Counted from the stretch's first letter, positions 8,738-17,600 are shown. The stretch is 64,000 nucleotides of DNA from Streptomyces pluripotens (GCF_000802245.2 NZ_CP021080.1:6138001-6202000); one strand, 5' to 3'. Numbers and translations: made by a program. The notes: generated from the letters alone by a model not told the origin.

Positions 8738-9278
8738 TGGTGAGGACTGACCATGGCACCGCCCGGGGGCCTGACTCTTCGCCTGGCCGACGCCTCGGTT
8801 GTCCTCGGGGGGAATCGTCGGCCTGCCGGGCGATGCCGCCCGGCGCGTGGCTGGTTGGGCGAACGTGACCTGCTAATCCGGGGGTACTTCGCTGCCTGGC
8901 CTGGGAAACGCCGAGCGGCAGGAGCACGGCGAACCTTCCCAGCCGCTCCTCCCGAGGCGCGGCTGGGAAAGAGCCAAGAGAGCTTCCAGACCACCCAGTG
9001 GGACGTCATCGACCCAGGGCCGCGGTGTCCTGCCGGACACCGGCCCGGCACGTTCACCGGTCCTATCCGTCGACGACCACCCCGTCGTCCGGGAGGGGCC
9101 GGCTGGTCAAGCCCAGTGCATCGGCACGGCTCGCGCGCAGACCAAGCCCGACGGCCCCTGATGGGACGGCCGTCCCCTGCGCCGTACGAGAACGGCAGGA
9201 ACCCGTCGACTCCTGGATCTCCTCCAGTGGACCGAGCGAGTCGGCCCCTTGTCGGTGACGGTGGGTAGGGTCGCGCGC
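8738..9278. other. Non-coding gap with one hairpin
   Basis: These 541 bases follow the putative biosynthetic operon. Long open frames exist but have no family resemblance and no convincing start. The only clear structure is the hairpin at 8936-8969, listed separately. The stretch probably marks the cluster boundary. Confidence 0.5.
8936..8969 (+). terminator. Hairpin, 11-bp arms
   Basis: TTCCCAGCCGC (8936-8946) pairs perfectly with 8959-8969 around a 12-base loop that can pair further. It lies about 200 bases past the last operon gene, so it is at best a distal terminator. Confidence 0.45.
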
Positions 9279-9713
9279 ATGAGATCACCCGAGGACCTGG
9301 GCGCGGTGGACTGGGCCTCGCTCACCCACGCCTACGGCGGTGCTGCAGACGTGCCGCAGCCAGTGCGCGCACTGTACTCAGACGATCCCGAAGCGGTCGA
9401 CGAAGCGCTGTATGAACTCTTCGGCAACGTCCTGCACCAAGGCTCGGTCTATCCCGCCACGGTCGAGGCGGTCCCCTTCCCCACGCACGCCGTAGTCCAT
9501 GCCCGGTACAAGCGCGACTGGCTGCTGATGCTGCTGGCCGAGATGGCCGGCGGCGAAGCGCCGGACTGCGGACGGTGCTGCTTGGCCCGCCCGCGGCGCA
9601 AGCAGCGTGATCCGCCTGGAGCACGAACGCAGGTGCCGCACCGGGAAGACGGGTTTGGCCGAGTGATCATTTTTCCTCACGACATACCCGACCTCCACGG
9701 GGCGGCGACATGA
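9279..9713 (+). pseudogene. Truncated/frameshifted HEAT-repeat-like protein
   Basis: ATG 9279 opens MRSPEDLGAVDWASLTHAYG and continues for about 95 residues (VRALYSDDPEAVDEALYELFGN, HQGSVYPATVEAVPF, HARYKRDWLLMLLAEMAGG). This strongly resembles the N-terminus of a common Streptomyces HEAT-repeat/PBS-lyase-like protein of much greater length. After about position 9570 the frame turns into Arg/Pro/Gly-rich sequence that no longer resembles the family and stops at 9713. I read it as a decayed gene that lost its C-terminal two thirds. A short functional variant cannot be excluded. Confidence 0.5.
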
Positions 9714-9805
9714 CACGCCATCACTCCCCGCAACGGTCGCCCTTATGCCTGAACAGCGGAAACACTGCCCCCAAGCCCGGGAAGACAACAGCCACTCAAT
9801 TGAGC

Positions 9806-10228
9806 TCAGAGCAGCTTGACTCCGCGGATTTCCACGTTGTAGTCGTAGCCTCTGAAAGCAGGGGCGTCGTACTCGATCTCCACGTAGTTGGACCCGACGC
9901 CGCCGGCCTTGATGGTGGCCGTGCTGTAGCCGCTGTCCAGATTGTCGATGATCTTGAGGTAGCCGATGGGGGTGAGGTACTCACCGATGGCTGGGTACCT
10001 CACCGTCTTGGACTGCGGGCTGGGTTGCCATGGGGAATTGGAGCCCAGGTTCCCGCGGTAGAACAGAAGGCCCCCCGGTTGGCCCTCCTCGTACACGGTT
10101 GTTCCCTCCGCCTGGGCCGTGACCCTGGCGGCAGGCGGGGCCGCAGCGGCCGTGGCGGGGGTCATGCCGACGGCGGCCAGGACTGCCGCAGCCGCAACGA
10201 TCGGCAGGCTGGTACGAATGCCTCGCAT
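9806..10228 (-). CDS. Secreted MBF2-like protein
   Basis: A 140-residue exported protein. ATG 10228 is preceded by GAGGAGGAA at good spacing. Residues 1-~32 are a signal peptide (MRGIRTSLPIVAAAAVLAAV, then an ATAAAAPP cleavage region). The C-terminal ~75 residues (YLKIIDNLDSGYSTATIKAG, GGVGSNYVEIEY, YDYNVEIRGV) resemble, from memory, the MBF2 family of secreted insect proteins, whose core reads roughly GG.GS..V.I.....RG..F.VEIYG. Bacterial members are poorly described. The gene stands alone with a 14-bp palindrome upstream. Secretion is well supported; the family link is tentative and the function unknown. Confidence 0.7.
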   Translation of the reverse strand: MRGIRTSLPIVAAAAVLAAVGMTPATAAAAPPAARVTAQAEGTTVYEEGQPGGLLFYRGNLGSNSPWQPSPQSKTVRYPAIGEYLTPIGYLKIIDNLDSGYSTATIKAGGVGSNYVEIEYDAPAFRGYDYNVEIRGVKLL

Positions 10229-10252
10229 CAGATGCTTCCTCCTCGTGATCAC

Positions 10253-10604
10253 AGCAAGATCGCACGGAGGCTACAGCCAACAGCGACGGTTACGTAACCG
10301 AACCCTCACGCCACGTGACAGCGCGGATGTGCCGTAACCATACACAGCGACGTGGGCAAGACCGTCACCCAGCCGACTCGGAGATCGACGCTGTATGTCG
10401 CGCTCTGCAGCGCCACGGCGTCATGACCGGCCGCTTCCCATGCTCTCCATGATGGACATCATCCTTCCGGGACCGAAGCCCCTGCTCTCCGCTGTCCGTC
10501 AAAGCGGATCAAGCCCACTCCGGCCTGCACGTTTCAAACAGTCATGAGCGAACGACCGGACCCTGTCGGGCCGGCCCTGAGCTGCGCCCCCTCGCCGAGT
10601 GCAG
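10253..10604. other. Intergenic region upstream of the MBF2-like gene
   Basis: About 350 bases without a supported gene. It contains the perfect palindrome CGGTTACGTAACCG at 10287-10300, about 60 bases upstream of the minus-strand start at 10228, which is a candidate operator for that gene. Nothing else recognisable. Confidence 0.45.
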
Positions 10605-10890
10605 CTACAGAGGTCGGTCAGTTGTGGGCCGGGTGAGAAGGCTGTTCACGGCGTGCGCCAGGCGCTCCGCAGCCTTGTCGTCGTACTGCAAATAGAGGAA
10701 GGGTTCGATGAGTTCGACCTCGACGATGCGAGGCTCCCCGGCCTGGTCCCGGATCATGTCGATGCGTGCGTGAAGCAGATCCCCGGCACCGGGCACGGTG
10801 TCGAGGGCGTGCTGGGCCGCCGAGAAGTGCCGCGGCTCGTCGCGGTGCCTCCAGGACCTTGGTGGCCGATTGCCGCAGGCTGTCCTTCCA
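10605..10890 (-). pseudogene. C-terminal remnant of an ATP-grasp protein
   Basis: The minus-strand frame ending at 10605 reads ARIDMIRDQAGEPRIVEVEL, then IEPFLYLQYDDKAAERLAHAV. This is the metal-binding C-terminal block of the actinobacterial ATP-grasp ligase/kinase family (usual form YAR.D....G.P...EVELTEP.LFL). Upstream the frame loses resemblance within about 60 residues and runs into transposase debris on the other strand, so the N-terminal and central ATP-binding parts are gone. It is clearly a fragment; which ATP-grasp subfamily it came from cannot be said. Confidence 0.6.
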
Positions 10891-10993
10891 GTTGGGCCCT
10901 GACTCACATTCGGTAGCGACGGAGAGTCGTGAGGGTCGTTGACCTTCGAGCGAAGGAAGTCAACGAGTTTGTGCAGATGGTGTTTTCGGGTCT

Positions 10994-11190
10994 TGGACGT
11001 GCCCATCCACGACGGTCCCCGCGCGCAGACGACCCTGGAACGCTGGCACCAGGTCCACAACCTGCCCGAGAAGGGCGTGGGCCTGCTCGATGCGCCCGCC
11101 GACTGCAGCTGACCCTGAACACCGTCAAACGCTACGCGCGGGCCGACTGGCCCAAGCGGATGCTCCGCGTCCCTCAATACCGCACATCCG
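10994..11190 (+). pseudogene. ISL3-type transposase fragment with frameshift
   Basis: One frame reads LDVPIHDGPRAQTTLERWHQ and then VHNLPEKGVGLLD before a stop near 11112. Shifting frame at about 11090 restores CARRLQLTLNTVKRYARADW, then MLRVPQYR. Together these give the linker/HTH segment typical of actinobacterial ISL3 transposases. No start, catalytic triad or terminal repeats remain. It lies next to the ATP-grasp remnant, so an insertion followed by deletion probably destroyed both. Confidence 0.6.
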
Positions 11191-11328
11191 CGCTGACATC
11201 TTCAATGCCGAGGTCTGGAAGCCCGCGCGCGCGAAGGCCGGCGCCATCCCCAGTTCTCCCCAGGGCCTCGAAATGGACCTTCCGCATGGTTCGCGATGCG
11301 AAGGAGGCCATGGGGGTTGGTGCGTCGA

Positions 11329-12468
11329 CTACAGCCAGTCCCGCCGCTTGAAGATGATGTACAGACTGGCACAGACCACTGCCATCAGCACGATCGCGAA
11401 GGGGTATCCGAACACCCAGTGCAACTCCGGCATGTGCGAGAAGTTCATGCCGTAGATCGTCCCCACCAACGTCGGAGCGAAGAGAATGGCCGCCCACGAG
11501 GAGATCTTCTTGATTTCCTCGTTCTGTTCGAAGCCTGCCTCCGCCAGTGCCCGCATCTCCGCGTTCTGCTGCTGGGTGACCAACGTCGCGTTGACCGTGA
11601 GGATCTCGGTGAGGGCCTGGCGGAAGCTGTCCACGCGTTCGCTGATGTGCGTCACGTGGTCCGCCACGTCACGGAGGTAGCGCTGGAGTTCCTCGTCTGT
11701 CTCGTACTTGTCGAAACCGGCCATCAGGCCGTGCAGCATGCCGACGAGCGGGCGGGTGGCACGCTGGAACTCGACCATTTCCCGGGAGAGTTCGTAGATG
11801 CGGCGGGAGACCTCGGGGTCGCCGCGGAAAACCTCGGTCTCGATCTCGTCGATGTCGTTCTGCACCCCGGAGACCACCGGGGCGTACCCGTCCACTACCG
11901 CGTCGAGGATCGCGTACAGCACCGCCTCCGGGCCGAGTTTCAGCAACTCGGGGGTGCCCTCCATTCGGTGGCGAACCGCCGAGAGATCGGGAGCGGCGCC
12001 GTGCCGGACCGTGATGACGAAGTCAGGGCCCACGAACACGTGCAACTCGCCGAAGTCCACCTCCTCCGGCGCGTCGAGGTAGCGGGCGGCGCGCAGCACG
12101 ACGAACAGGGTGTCGCCGTACCGCTCCAGCTTGGGCCGCTGGTGCGCCTCCATCGCGTCCTCGACCGCCAGTGGGTGCAGATCGAACTCGGTCGCCAGTG
12201 ACTGCAGCTGTGCTCCGGTGGGACGGGCGAGGCCGATCCACGCCATGCCGGGGGCCCGCTCACGCAGCTCCCGGTAGGTCTCGGCGAGGGTGGCGGGGGA
12301 GGAGACGCGGACGCCATCGCGGTACAGCGCCGCCTGGACGATGCTCGGCGGTACGGCGCTCTCCGCCGGACCGGGTGCGGGTGGTTCGGCGGCGGGCTGG
12401 GGCGGGGTGAGGGCGCGGCGCCAGACGGACCTGCGGCCGCCGTTCCTGCCACCCGGTCGGTCGGACAT
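11329..12468 (-). CDS. corA: CorA-family Mg2+/Co2+ transporter
   Basis: A 379-residue membrane transporter for divalent cations. A proline-rich cytoplasmic N-terminus of ~45 residues precedes the CorA alpha/beta domain (LARPTGAQLQSLATEFDLHP, LAVEDAMEAHQRPKLERYGD). A long helical stalk follows (QNDIDEIETEVFRG ... SFRQALTEILTVN). Two C-terminal membrane segments flank the selectivity motif GMNF: ISSWAAILFAPTLVGTIYGM is followed by VFGYPFAIVLMAVVCASLYI, and the protein ends FKRRDWL. Length and topology are normal for the family. It is a single gene, transcribed away from the protease. Confidence 0.93.
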   Translation of the reverse strand: MSDRPGGRNGGRRSVWRRALTPPQPAAEPPAPGPAESAVPPSIVQAALYRDGVRVSSPATLAETYRELRERAPGMAWIGLARPTGAQLQSLATEFDLHPLAVEDAMEAHQRPKLERYGDTLFVVLRAARYLDAPEEVDFGELHVFVGPDFVITVRHGAAPDLSAVRHRMEGTPELLKLGPEAVLYAILDAVVDGYAPVVSGVQNDIDEIETEVFRGDPEVSRRIYELSREMVEFQRATRPLVGMLHGLMAGFDKYETDEELQRYLRDVADHVTHISERVDSFRQALTEILTVNATLVTQQQNAEMRALAEAGFEQNEEIKKISSWAAILFAPTLVGTIYGMNFSHMPELHWVFGYPFAIVLMAVVCASLYIIFKRRDWL

Positions 12469-12681
12469 CGGCTGCCTCCGTCGAGCCTGCGGACGGTGAT
12501 CACCCAGCGGGCGTACGAGCAGGATATCCGCAGCCCCCGCGGGCGGCGTCCGCAGCGGACGCCAGGTCGGCCGAGAGCCGCGGAAGGAAGGCGTCCGAGG
12601 GGGCTGGCTGGTGTGCGGTCATGGCGGCGGGGGCAGCGTGGCCGCCGCTCCCCTCGCGGACGAGCGGTCCGGTAGTGGAGA

Positions 12682-12724
12682 GGGGGGCGTTGCGGGCCGC
12701 TCGTGGTGGCTCGCAACGCCCCCC
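12682..12724 (-). terminator. Protease gene terminator
   Basis: GGGGGGCGTTGCG at 12682-12694 pairs perfectly with 12712-12724 around a 17-base loop, about 40 bases past the stop of the trypsin-like gene. A GC-rich stem without a U tract is normal for Streptomyces. Confidence 0.75.
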
Positions 12725-12762
12725 TGGCATCTACCCGAGGGGTGCTCGGGAGGACTTCCGGG

Positions 12763-13551
12763 TCACGAGTCGACCTGCGCGGTCACCAGGTCCGAGAAGG
12801 CGGCCAGCCGGGTGTAGACACCCGGGTGGCCCGCCTCCGCGCATCCCTCGCCCCATGAAGTGATCCCTGCCAGGACGCCCCCGATGAGCAGGGGACCGCC
12901 GCTGTCGCCCTGGCAGGTGTCTACGCCGCCGGAGGTGTATCCGGCGCATACCATGTCGGACTGGACGAAGTCCGAACCGTAGGAGGTACGGCAGCTGGAG
13001 TCGGACACGATCGGCACGGCCGCGGTCCGCAGCTGGTTGGAGGGGCTGCCGTTCTCCCTGGTGGTGCCCCAGCCGAGGACCCGGGCCGTGGTGCCAGCCG
13101 CGTACACGGCTGTCTGGGAGGAGGCGACGTACGGCGCCGGGGTGTACGGCATCGGCGCGGACAGGGTCAGCACGGCCACGTCGTCGCCGTTGGTGGCGTC
13201 CGTGTAGTCTGGGTTGACCCAGATCCCGCTCACCCTGCCGACCGTGCCGTCGGTGCCGTTCAGATAGGTCTGGCCACCGATCACGCGGACGCCGCGCGGG
13301 GTCGCGCCGACCACGCAGTGCGCAGCGGTCACCACCTTGCTGGCGGCCACCAGCGTGCCACCGCAGAACTGGTTTCCGGAAGCGTCCGTGATCTGCATCA
13401 TGAACGGGTAGGCGGTCGTCGTGGTGGCGGTACCTCCGACGACGGGCTGCGGAGCGGCACTCGCTGCGGGGGAGGCGAGCAGCGTGGTCGCCGCTGCGGC
13501 GGTGACCGCCAGCGCTGCGGCGGCCTGTCTGGCGCGTCTGAGCCCGAACAT
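12763..13551 (-). CDS. Secreted trypsin-like serine protease (S1A)
   Basis: A 262-residue extracellular endopeptidase of the chymotrypsin clan. ATG 13551 is chosen over the upstream in-frame ATG because AGGAG lies 5 bases before it. A signal peptide spans ~1-32 (ALAVTAAAATTLLASPAASA) with a short activation segment before PVVGGTATT. The catalytic triad is visible as TAAHC, DDVAVL and GDSGGP. DTCQGDSGG carries the Asp at the base of the S1 pocket, so cleavage after Arg/Lys is expected, as in S. griseus trypsin. It is monocistronic, with its own terminator. Confidence 0.93.
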   Translation of the reverse strand: MFGLRRARQAAAALAVTAAAATTLLASPAASAAPQPVVGGTATTTTAYPFMMQITDASGNQFCGGTLVAASKVVTAAHCVVGATPRGVRVIGGQTYLNGTDGTVGRVSGIWVNPDYTDATNGDDVAVLTLSAPMPYTPAPYVASSQTAVYAAGTTARVLGWGTTRENGSPSNQLRTAAVPIVSDSSCRTSYGSDFVQSDMVCAGYTSGGVDTCQGDSGGPLLIGGVLAGITSWGEGCAEAGHPGVYTRLAAFSDLVTAQVDS

Positions 13552-13740
13552 GAGTCTCCTGAGTGGCGTTTGCACCGGTGGGGGTCGCCCGGGGCGGGGG
13601 TGGGGGATCCACCCCGTGTGCCCGGGCGAGCGGCACGGCCCTTACGCTAGGACGCGGAACCCTCGGCTCCCAATGAGGGAACCCCCTAGGGGGTGGGGTG
13701 AGGGAAAACCCTCGGTCCGGTCAGTCAACCAACCCTGTTC

Positions 13741-16587
13741 TCACTTCGCGCGGCGACCTGCCGCCAATCGGACGATGTCGACACGCGATCGGATTCCCAG
13801 CTTGCGGTAGACCCGGGTCAGGGTGGCTTCCACGGTCTTGACGCTGATGAACAGGCGCGCGGCGATCTCCCGGTTGGTGGAACCCTCCATGACCAGCGCG
13901 GCGACCTGACGCTCCATCGCGGCGAGCACGTCCAGCGCGTCCACGGTGTCCGGTACCGCGAGCGTCGACTCCGGCTCGTCGGCGGTGAGGGCCTCGTCCA
14001 CCTGGCGCAGCCAGGGCAGCGCCCGGCAGCGGCGGAACATCCGGGTGGCCTCGTCGAAGACCGCGGTGTTGCCGCGGGCCGTGCCCGCGGTGCCCGCCAG
14101 CCTCGGGCGCCGGGCCCGCAGCCGGGCCAGCGAGAAGGCGGCCCGCGCCTCTTCCAGCCCGTAGCCGAGCTTGCCCAGCCGGTCCTGAGCGGATGTCAAC
14201 TGGGCGACGGCCGCCTCCAGGTCCCCCTGGGCGGCACGCACCAGGGCCTCGGAGCGGTCCAGGACGGCGAGGACGCTCTCCCGGCCGAGCCGTAGTGCGT
14301 GCTCGCGGCTCACCTCGATGACGTCCTGCGCCTCCACCGGTTCGCCGATCCGGACCAGCGCCTCGGCGAGATCTCCCTGCCAGCGGCCGCGCGCCGGGTC
14401 GGTGATGCCAAGGCCCAGCTCCAGGCTGCGCACCCGGCGCAGCGAGCGGACGGTGCCCGCCGGGTCGCCGGCCACCAACTGGGCGTACCCGAGGGCGCCC
14501 AGGGCTCGTGAGAGATACATCTGGTCGCCGTCCCCCTCGGCGTGCTCCACCGCCTCCCGGGCGAGCGCCAGGGCCCGGTCCACATCACCGCCGGAGGCCT
14601 CCGCGAGTGAGGTGAGCATCGCCGAGGCGGTCTCGCCGATCCCCGAGTCCCGGGCCAGTCGCAGGCTCTCGCGGGCCAGTTCCCGGGCCCGGCCGCAGTG
14701 CCCGGCGCGCAGCTCGGTCTCGGCCAGGCCGCGCAGGAAGTGCACCTCGCTCTCCACCGAGCCGCGCCGGCGTACCTCACGCAGCAGCGCGGTGACCGTC
14801 GTCCGTGCCTCGACCAGCTGGTCGCTCATGACCAGCCAGCGGAACCGGGCGCTGCGCGCCCCGTTGTGATGCCAAGCCACCTTCGGGTCCTGGGGTTCCT
14901 GCAGCGCGCGTTTGATGGTCCGGGGCGCCTCCGGATGGCCCATCAGGGTCTCGGTCTGCGCCTGGAAGGCCAGGGAGAGCAGTTCAGTGCGCCGGTCCTT
15001 GCCGCGTGCGGCCAGTTCGGCGGCGTGCGCGGCGGCTTCCCGGGCCTCGGTGAAATCGCCCTCCACGATCAGTGCCCGCCAGGCCAGCTGGTAGTGGACC
15101 AGGGCCAGCAGCCTGGGGTCGTCGCCGGCGTCGGCGAGGGCCTGCGGGAAGACGGCGTCGACCTCCGCCATGGTGTGGCCGGCGGTGTCGGTGACGAGCA
15201 TCCAGGCCCGCACCCGGTCGGCGGGCACGCTCGCCCGGGACAGCACCTCGCGGGCGATGTCCCGGGCCAGGTCCACCTCGCCGGCGGTGATCGCGTCCTC
15301 GGCGGCCACCAGCCGGCGCTCCTCCTGGCCCGGTGCGCCGTCGATCGGGGTGTGCCGGGCGGCGAGCAGTCCCAGGTGGGCCGCCACCGAAGGCGCCCCG
15401 CGGTCGCGGGCGAGGGATGCGGCTTCGGCGAGTCGGGCGGCGACCCCGAGGTCGGTGCCCGTGGTGGCGAGGGCCAGGTGCCGGGCCCGCTCGATCGGGT
15501 CGGAGGCGGCGGTGGACAGCGCCGCGTGCGCGGCCCGGCGCTCCTGCACGGGGGCCTCCGCGTACAGCGCGGCCGAAATCAGCGGGTGCGCGAACCGTAC
15601 GGCCGGTGCGTCGGGCTCGGTCGCCAGCAGCCCGAGTTCGGCGGCTTGGGCGCACTCGGCCTCGGCGTTCCTCCGGCCGGCCTCGTGCAGCAGCGCCGGG
15701 GTGGGGCGGGCGCCGGCGCTGGCCACCAACAGGGTGCGGCGGGCCTCGACCGACAGCATGTCCAGCCGGCTGAGCACCAGTGCCCGCAGCGAGGTGGGCA
15801 CGGGCAGCGGCTCGCCCGGCCGGGGCGGCGTGGGGCTCTCGGCGAGGGCACGGCCGAGTTCCTGGGCGAACAAGGGGTTGCCGCCACTGGTGCGATGGAT
15901 CTCGCGGACCGTGGAGCGGGGCAGACCCCCGTGGCCGCGGTGGTCGAGCAACTGGGCGACCTGGGCGCGTGAGAGCGGGCCGAGCCGGACGGCGAGGGTG
16001 CCTGGCGGGCAGGCGCGCAGGTGACGGTCGTACTCCTGGCTCTCCTGGCCTTCCGTGCGCACCGCGCACAGTAGCTGCACCGGCGTGCCTTCGAGTCGCC
16101 GGGCGGCGAAGCCGAGTAGTTCGGAGCTGGCCGGATCCAGCCACTGCAGATCGTCCGCGACGACCAGCACCGGTCCCTGCGTGGCCAGGGCGCGCAGTGC
16201 GGAGAGCACGGCCAGCCGCAGGGCGAGGCCGTCACGCTGCAGGCTGGACTCGCCGCGGCCGGTCAGCGCCGACTCCAGGGCGGTGCGCTGGGCTGCGGGC
16301 AGCCGGGGGGAGACCTCGTCGAGCACCAGGCCGAGCAGGTCGGCGAGGGCGAGGAAGGGCAGATGGGATTCGGACTCCGTTGCCGAACAGCGCAACACCG
16401 TTCGCGCGCTGGCGGCGTTTTCCTCTGCCAATGCCCGCAGGACGGTGGATTTTCCTATTCCGGCGGGGCCGTGCAGCAGCACGCTCCCGCCCAAGGCGAG
16501 TTGGTCACGGGCGCTCGCGAACAGCTCCTGTCGGCCGATGACCAGGTCGGGGCGGCACCTGGCAGGCTCCTGGAAGTCCCGTCGCAC
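13741..16587 (-). CDS. LAL-type (large ATPase) LuxR regulator
   Basis: A 948-residue regulator if started at GTG 16587 (GGGGAG 8 bases upstream); GTG 16593 is the alternative. The N-terminal AAA/NACHT-like ATPase has Walker A GPAGIGKST and Walker B VLVVADDLQWLD. A long TPR-like helical region fills the middle. The C-terminal LuxR HTH reads GSTNREIAARLFISVKTVEA followed by TLTRVYRKLGIRSR. Such LAL proteins activate nearby or distant operons in response to ligands bound by the helical part. The AT-richer stretch 16624-16740 behind it is probably its promoter. The target is unknown; the protease and the lipid operon are both adjacent. Confidence 0.88.
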   Translation of the reverse strand: MRRDFQEPARCRPDLVIGRQELFASARDQLALGGSVLLHGPAGIGKSTVLRALAEENAASARTVLRCSATESESHLPFLALADLLGLVLDEVSPRLPAAQRTALESALTGRGESSLQRDGLALRLAVLSALRALATQGPVLVVADDLQWLDPASSELLGFAARRLEGTPVQLLCAVRTEGQESQEYDRHLRACPPGTLAVRLGPLSRAQVAQLLDHRGHGGLPRSTVREIHRTSGGNPLFAQELGRALAESPTPPRPGEPLPVPTSLRALVLSRLDMLSVEARRTLLVASAGARPTPALLHEAGRRNAEAECAQAAELGLLATEPDAPAVRFAHPLISAALYAEAPVQERRAAHAALSTAASDPIERARHLALATTGTDLGVAARLAEAASLARDRGAPSVAAHLGLLAARHTPIDGAPGQEERRLVAAEDAITAGEVDLARDIAREVLSRASVPADRVRAWMLVTDTAGHTMAEVDAVFPQALADAGDDPRLLALVHYQLAWRALIVEGDFTEAREAAAHAAELAARGKDRRTELLSLAFQAQTETLMGHPEAPRTIKRALQEPQDPKVAWHHNGARSARFRWLVMSDQLVEARTTVTALLREVRRRGSVESEVHFLRGLAETELRAGHCGRARELARESLRLARDSGIGETASAMLTSLAEASGGDVDRALALAREAVEHAEGDGDQMYLSRALGALGYAQLVAGDPAGTVRSLRRVRSLELGLGITDPARGRWQGDLAEALVRIGEPVEAQDVIEVSREHALRLGRESVLAVLDRSEALVRAAQGDLEAAVAQLTSAQDRLGKLGYGLEEARAAFSLARLRARRPRLAGTAGTARGNTAVFDEATRMFRRCRALPWLRQVDEALTADEPESTLAVPDTVDALDVLAAMERQVAALVMEGSTNREIAARLFISVKTVEATLTRVYRKLGIRSRVDIVRLAAGRRAK

Positions 16588-16746
16588 GGTCACCGCTCCC
16601 CTCGTGTGTCGTGTTCGGGCCAAATTCTAGGCAACGATCCTTGAAATTCGGACGGAAGCCGTGGTGAGGGAAATAACAAACGGTCAAGCACAGGGAAATT
16701 CAAAGCATCGCTGCACGGACGGGCAGGTTTCCTTACCGCCTCGGCG

Positions 16747-17577
16747 CTACGGCAGCAGCCCCGCCCTGCGGGCCGCGGTCACCGCCTCTCCCCGGGTGTG
16801 CGCGCCCAGTTTCCGCATCGCCGAGCGCAGGTAGCTCTTGACCGTCTCCGGGCGCAACCCCAGTCTCTCGGCCACCGTCGCGTTGGTGGCACCCGCCGCG
16901 ACCCAGGACAGCACGTCCACTTCGCGCGGCGCCAGACTGCCGTCGCCGTCCGGGCGCGGCGCGGCCAGTAGTCCGCATGCGGCCAGCAGTTCCGTTCGCA
17001 GCTGGGCATCGGTGATCCGCGGCGCCAGCGCCCGCAGCGCAGCGTGCGCCTCGCGCACCTGCTCCCAGCCGGTGACCCTGGCCGCGTCGGCGGGTCCCGG
17101 ACGGCCTGCCGCCAGCAAACCCCGCGCCTCGTCCCGCACCACCAGTGCCTGCTCGACGTCCCGGGCCGCCGCCACCGCCGCGCCGAGGGTGCGGTCGCCG
17201 AGCGGCTGCGCCGAGCGCAACGCGCCGTACAGCACCCCGCGCACCCGCCGTCGTACGACGACCGGCACGGCCAGCACCGAGCGGATCCCCTCGGCAGCCA
17301 CGGGTACGTCGTACTCGTGGGTGATCTGCCGGGAGCTGGGGTAGTCCATCACCGCACACGGCCGGGCCAGCGCCACCGCCTTGCCGCCCAGCCCGTTGCC
17401 CGAGCTCACCGCGAGCGAGTGCAGGGCGGCGGTGGTGGTGCCGCTGAGCTCGCTGATACGGATCTGCGGCCGTCCGGATTCGACCAGCCCGCCGAAGGCG
17501 ACCGGGAGCCCGGTCGCCCGTCGCAGCCGGGCCAGCGCACTGCCGATCTCCACCGCCCCCGCCACGTTTGCCGTCAC
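16747..17577 (-). CDS. GAF-domain LuxR-type regulator
   Basis: A 276-residue regulator. GTG 17577 is chosen because AAGGGG lies 7 bases upstream; longer in-frame starts at 17601 and 17634 lack ribosome sites and would overlap a palindrome. Residues ~1-150 form a GAF-like sensor (LPVAFGGLVESG, ISELSGTTTAAL, RSVLAVPVVVRRRVRGVLYG). The C-terminal LuxR HTH is LAPREVDVLSWVAAGATNAT followed by VAERLGLRPETVKSYLR. It is divergent from the acyl-CoA synthetase operon and probably controls it through the dyad at 17601-17618. The regulatory link is positional. Confidence 0.85.
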   Translation of the reverse strand: MTANVAGAVEIGSALARLRRATGLPVAFGGLVESGRPQIRISELSGTTTAALHSLAVSSGNGLGGKAVALARPCAVMDYPSSRQITHEYDVPVAAEGIRSVLAVPVVVRRRVRGVLYGALRSAQPLGDRTLGAAVAAARDVEQALVVRDEARGLLAAGRPGPADAARVTGWEQVREAHAALRALAPRITDAQLRTELLAACGLLAAPRPDGDGSLAPREVDVLSWVAAGATNATVAERLGLRPETVKSYLRSAMRKLGAHTRGEAVTAARRAGLLP

Positions 17578-17600
17578 TTGTTCGCCCCTTCGGTCGCCCA

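Noticed and set aside
8753..9268. 171-residue plus-strand ORF
   Set aside because: Arg/Pro/Gly-rich throughout, no family resemblance, no good start; it contains the 8936-8969 hairpin.
11296..12201. 301-residue plus-strand ORF
   Set aside because: Antisense of the CorA gene, whose GMN motif and membrane helices are clear.
14698..15972. 424-residue plus-strand ORF
   Set aside because: Antisense of the LAL regulator; Gly/Arg/Val-rich with no motif.
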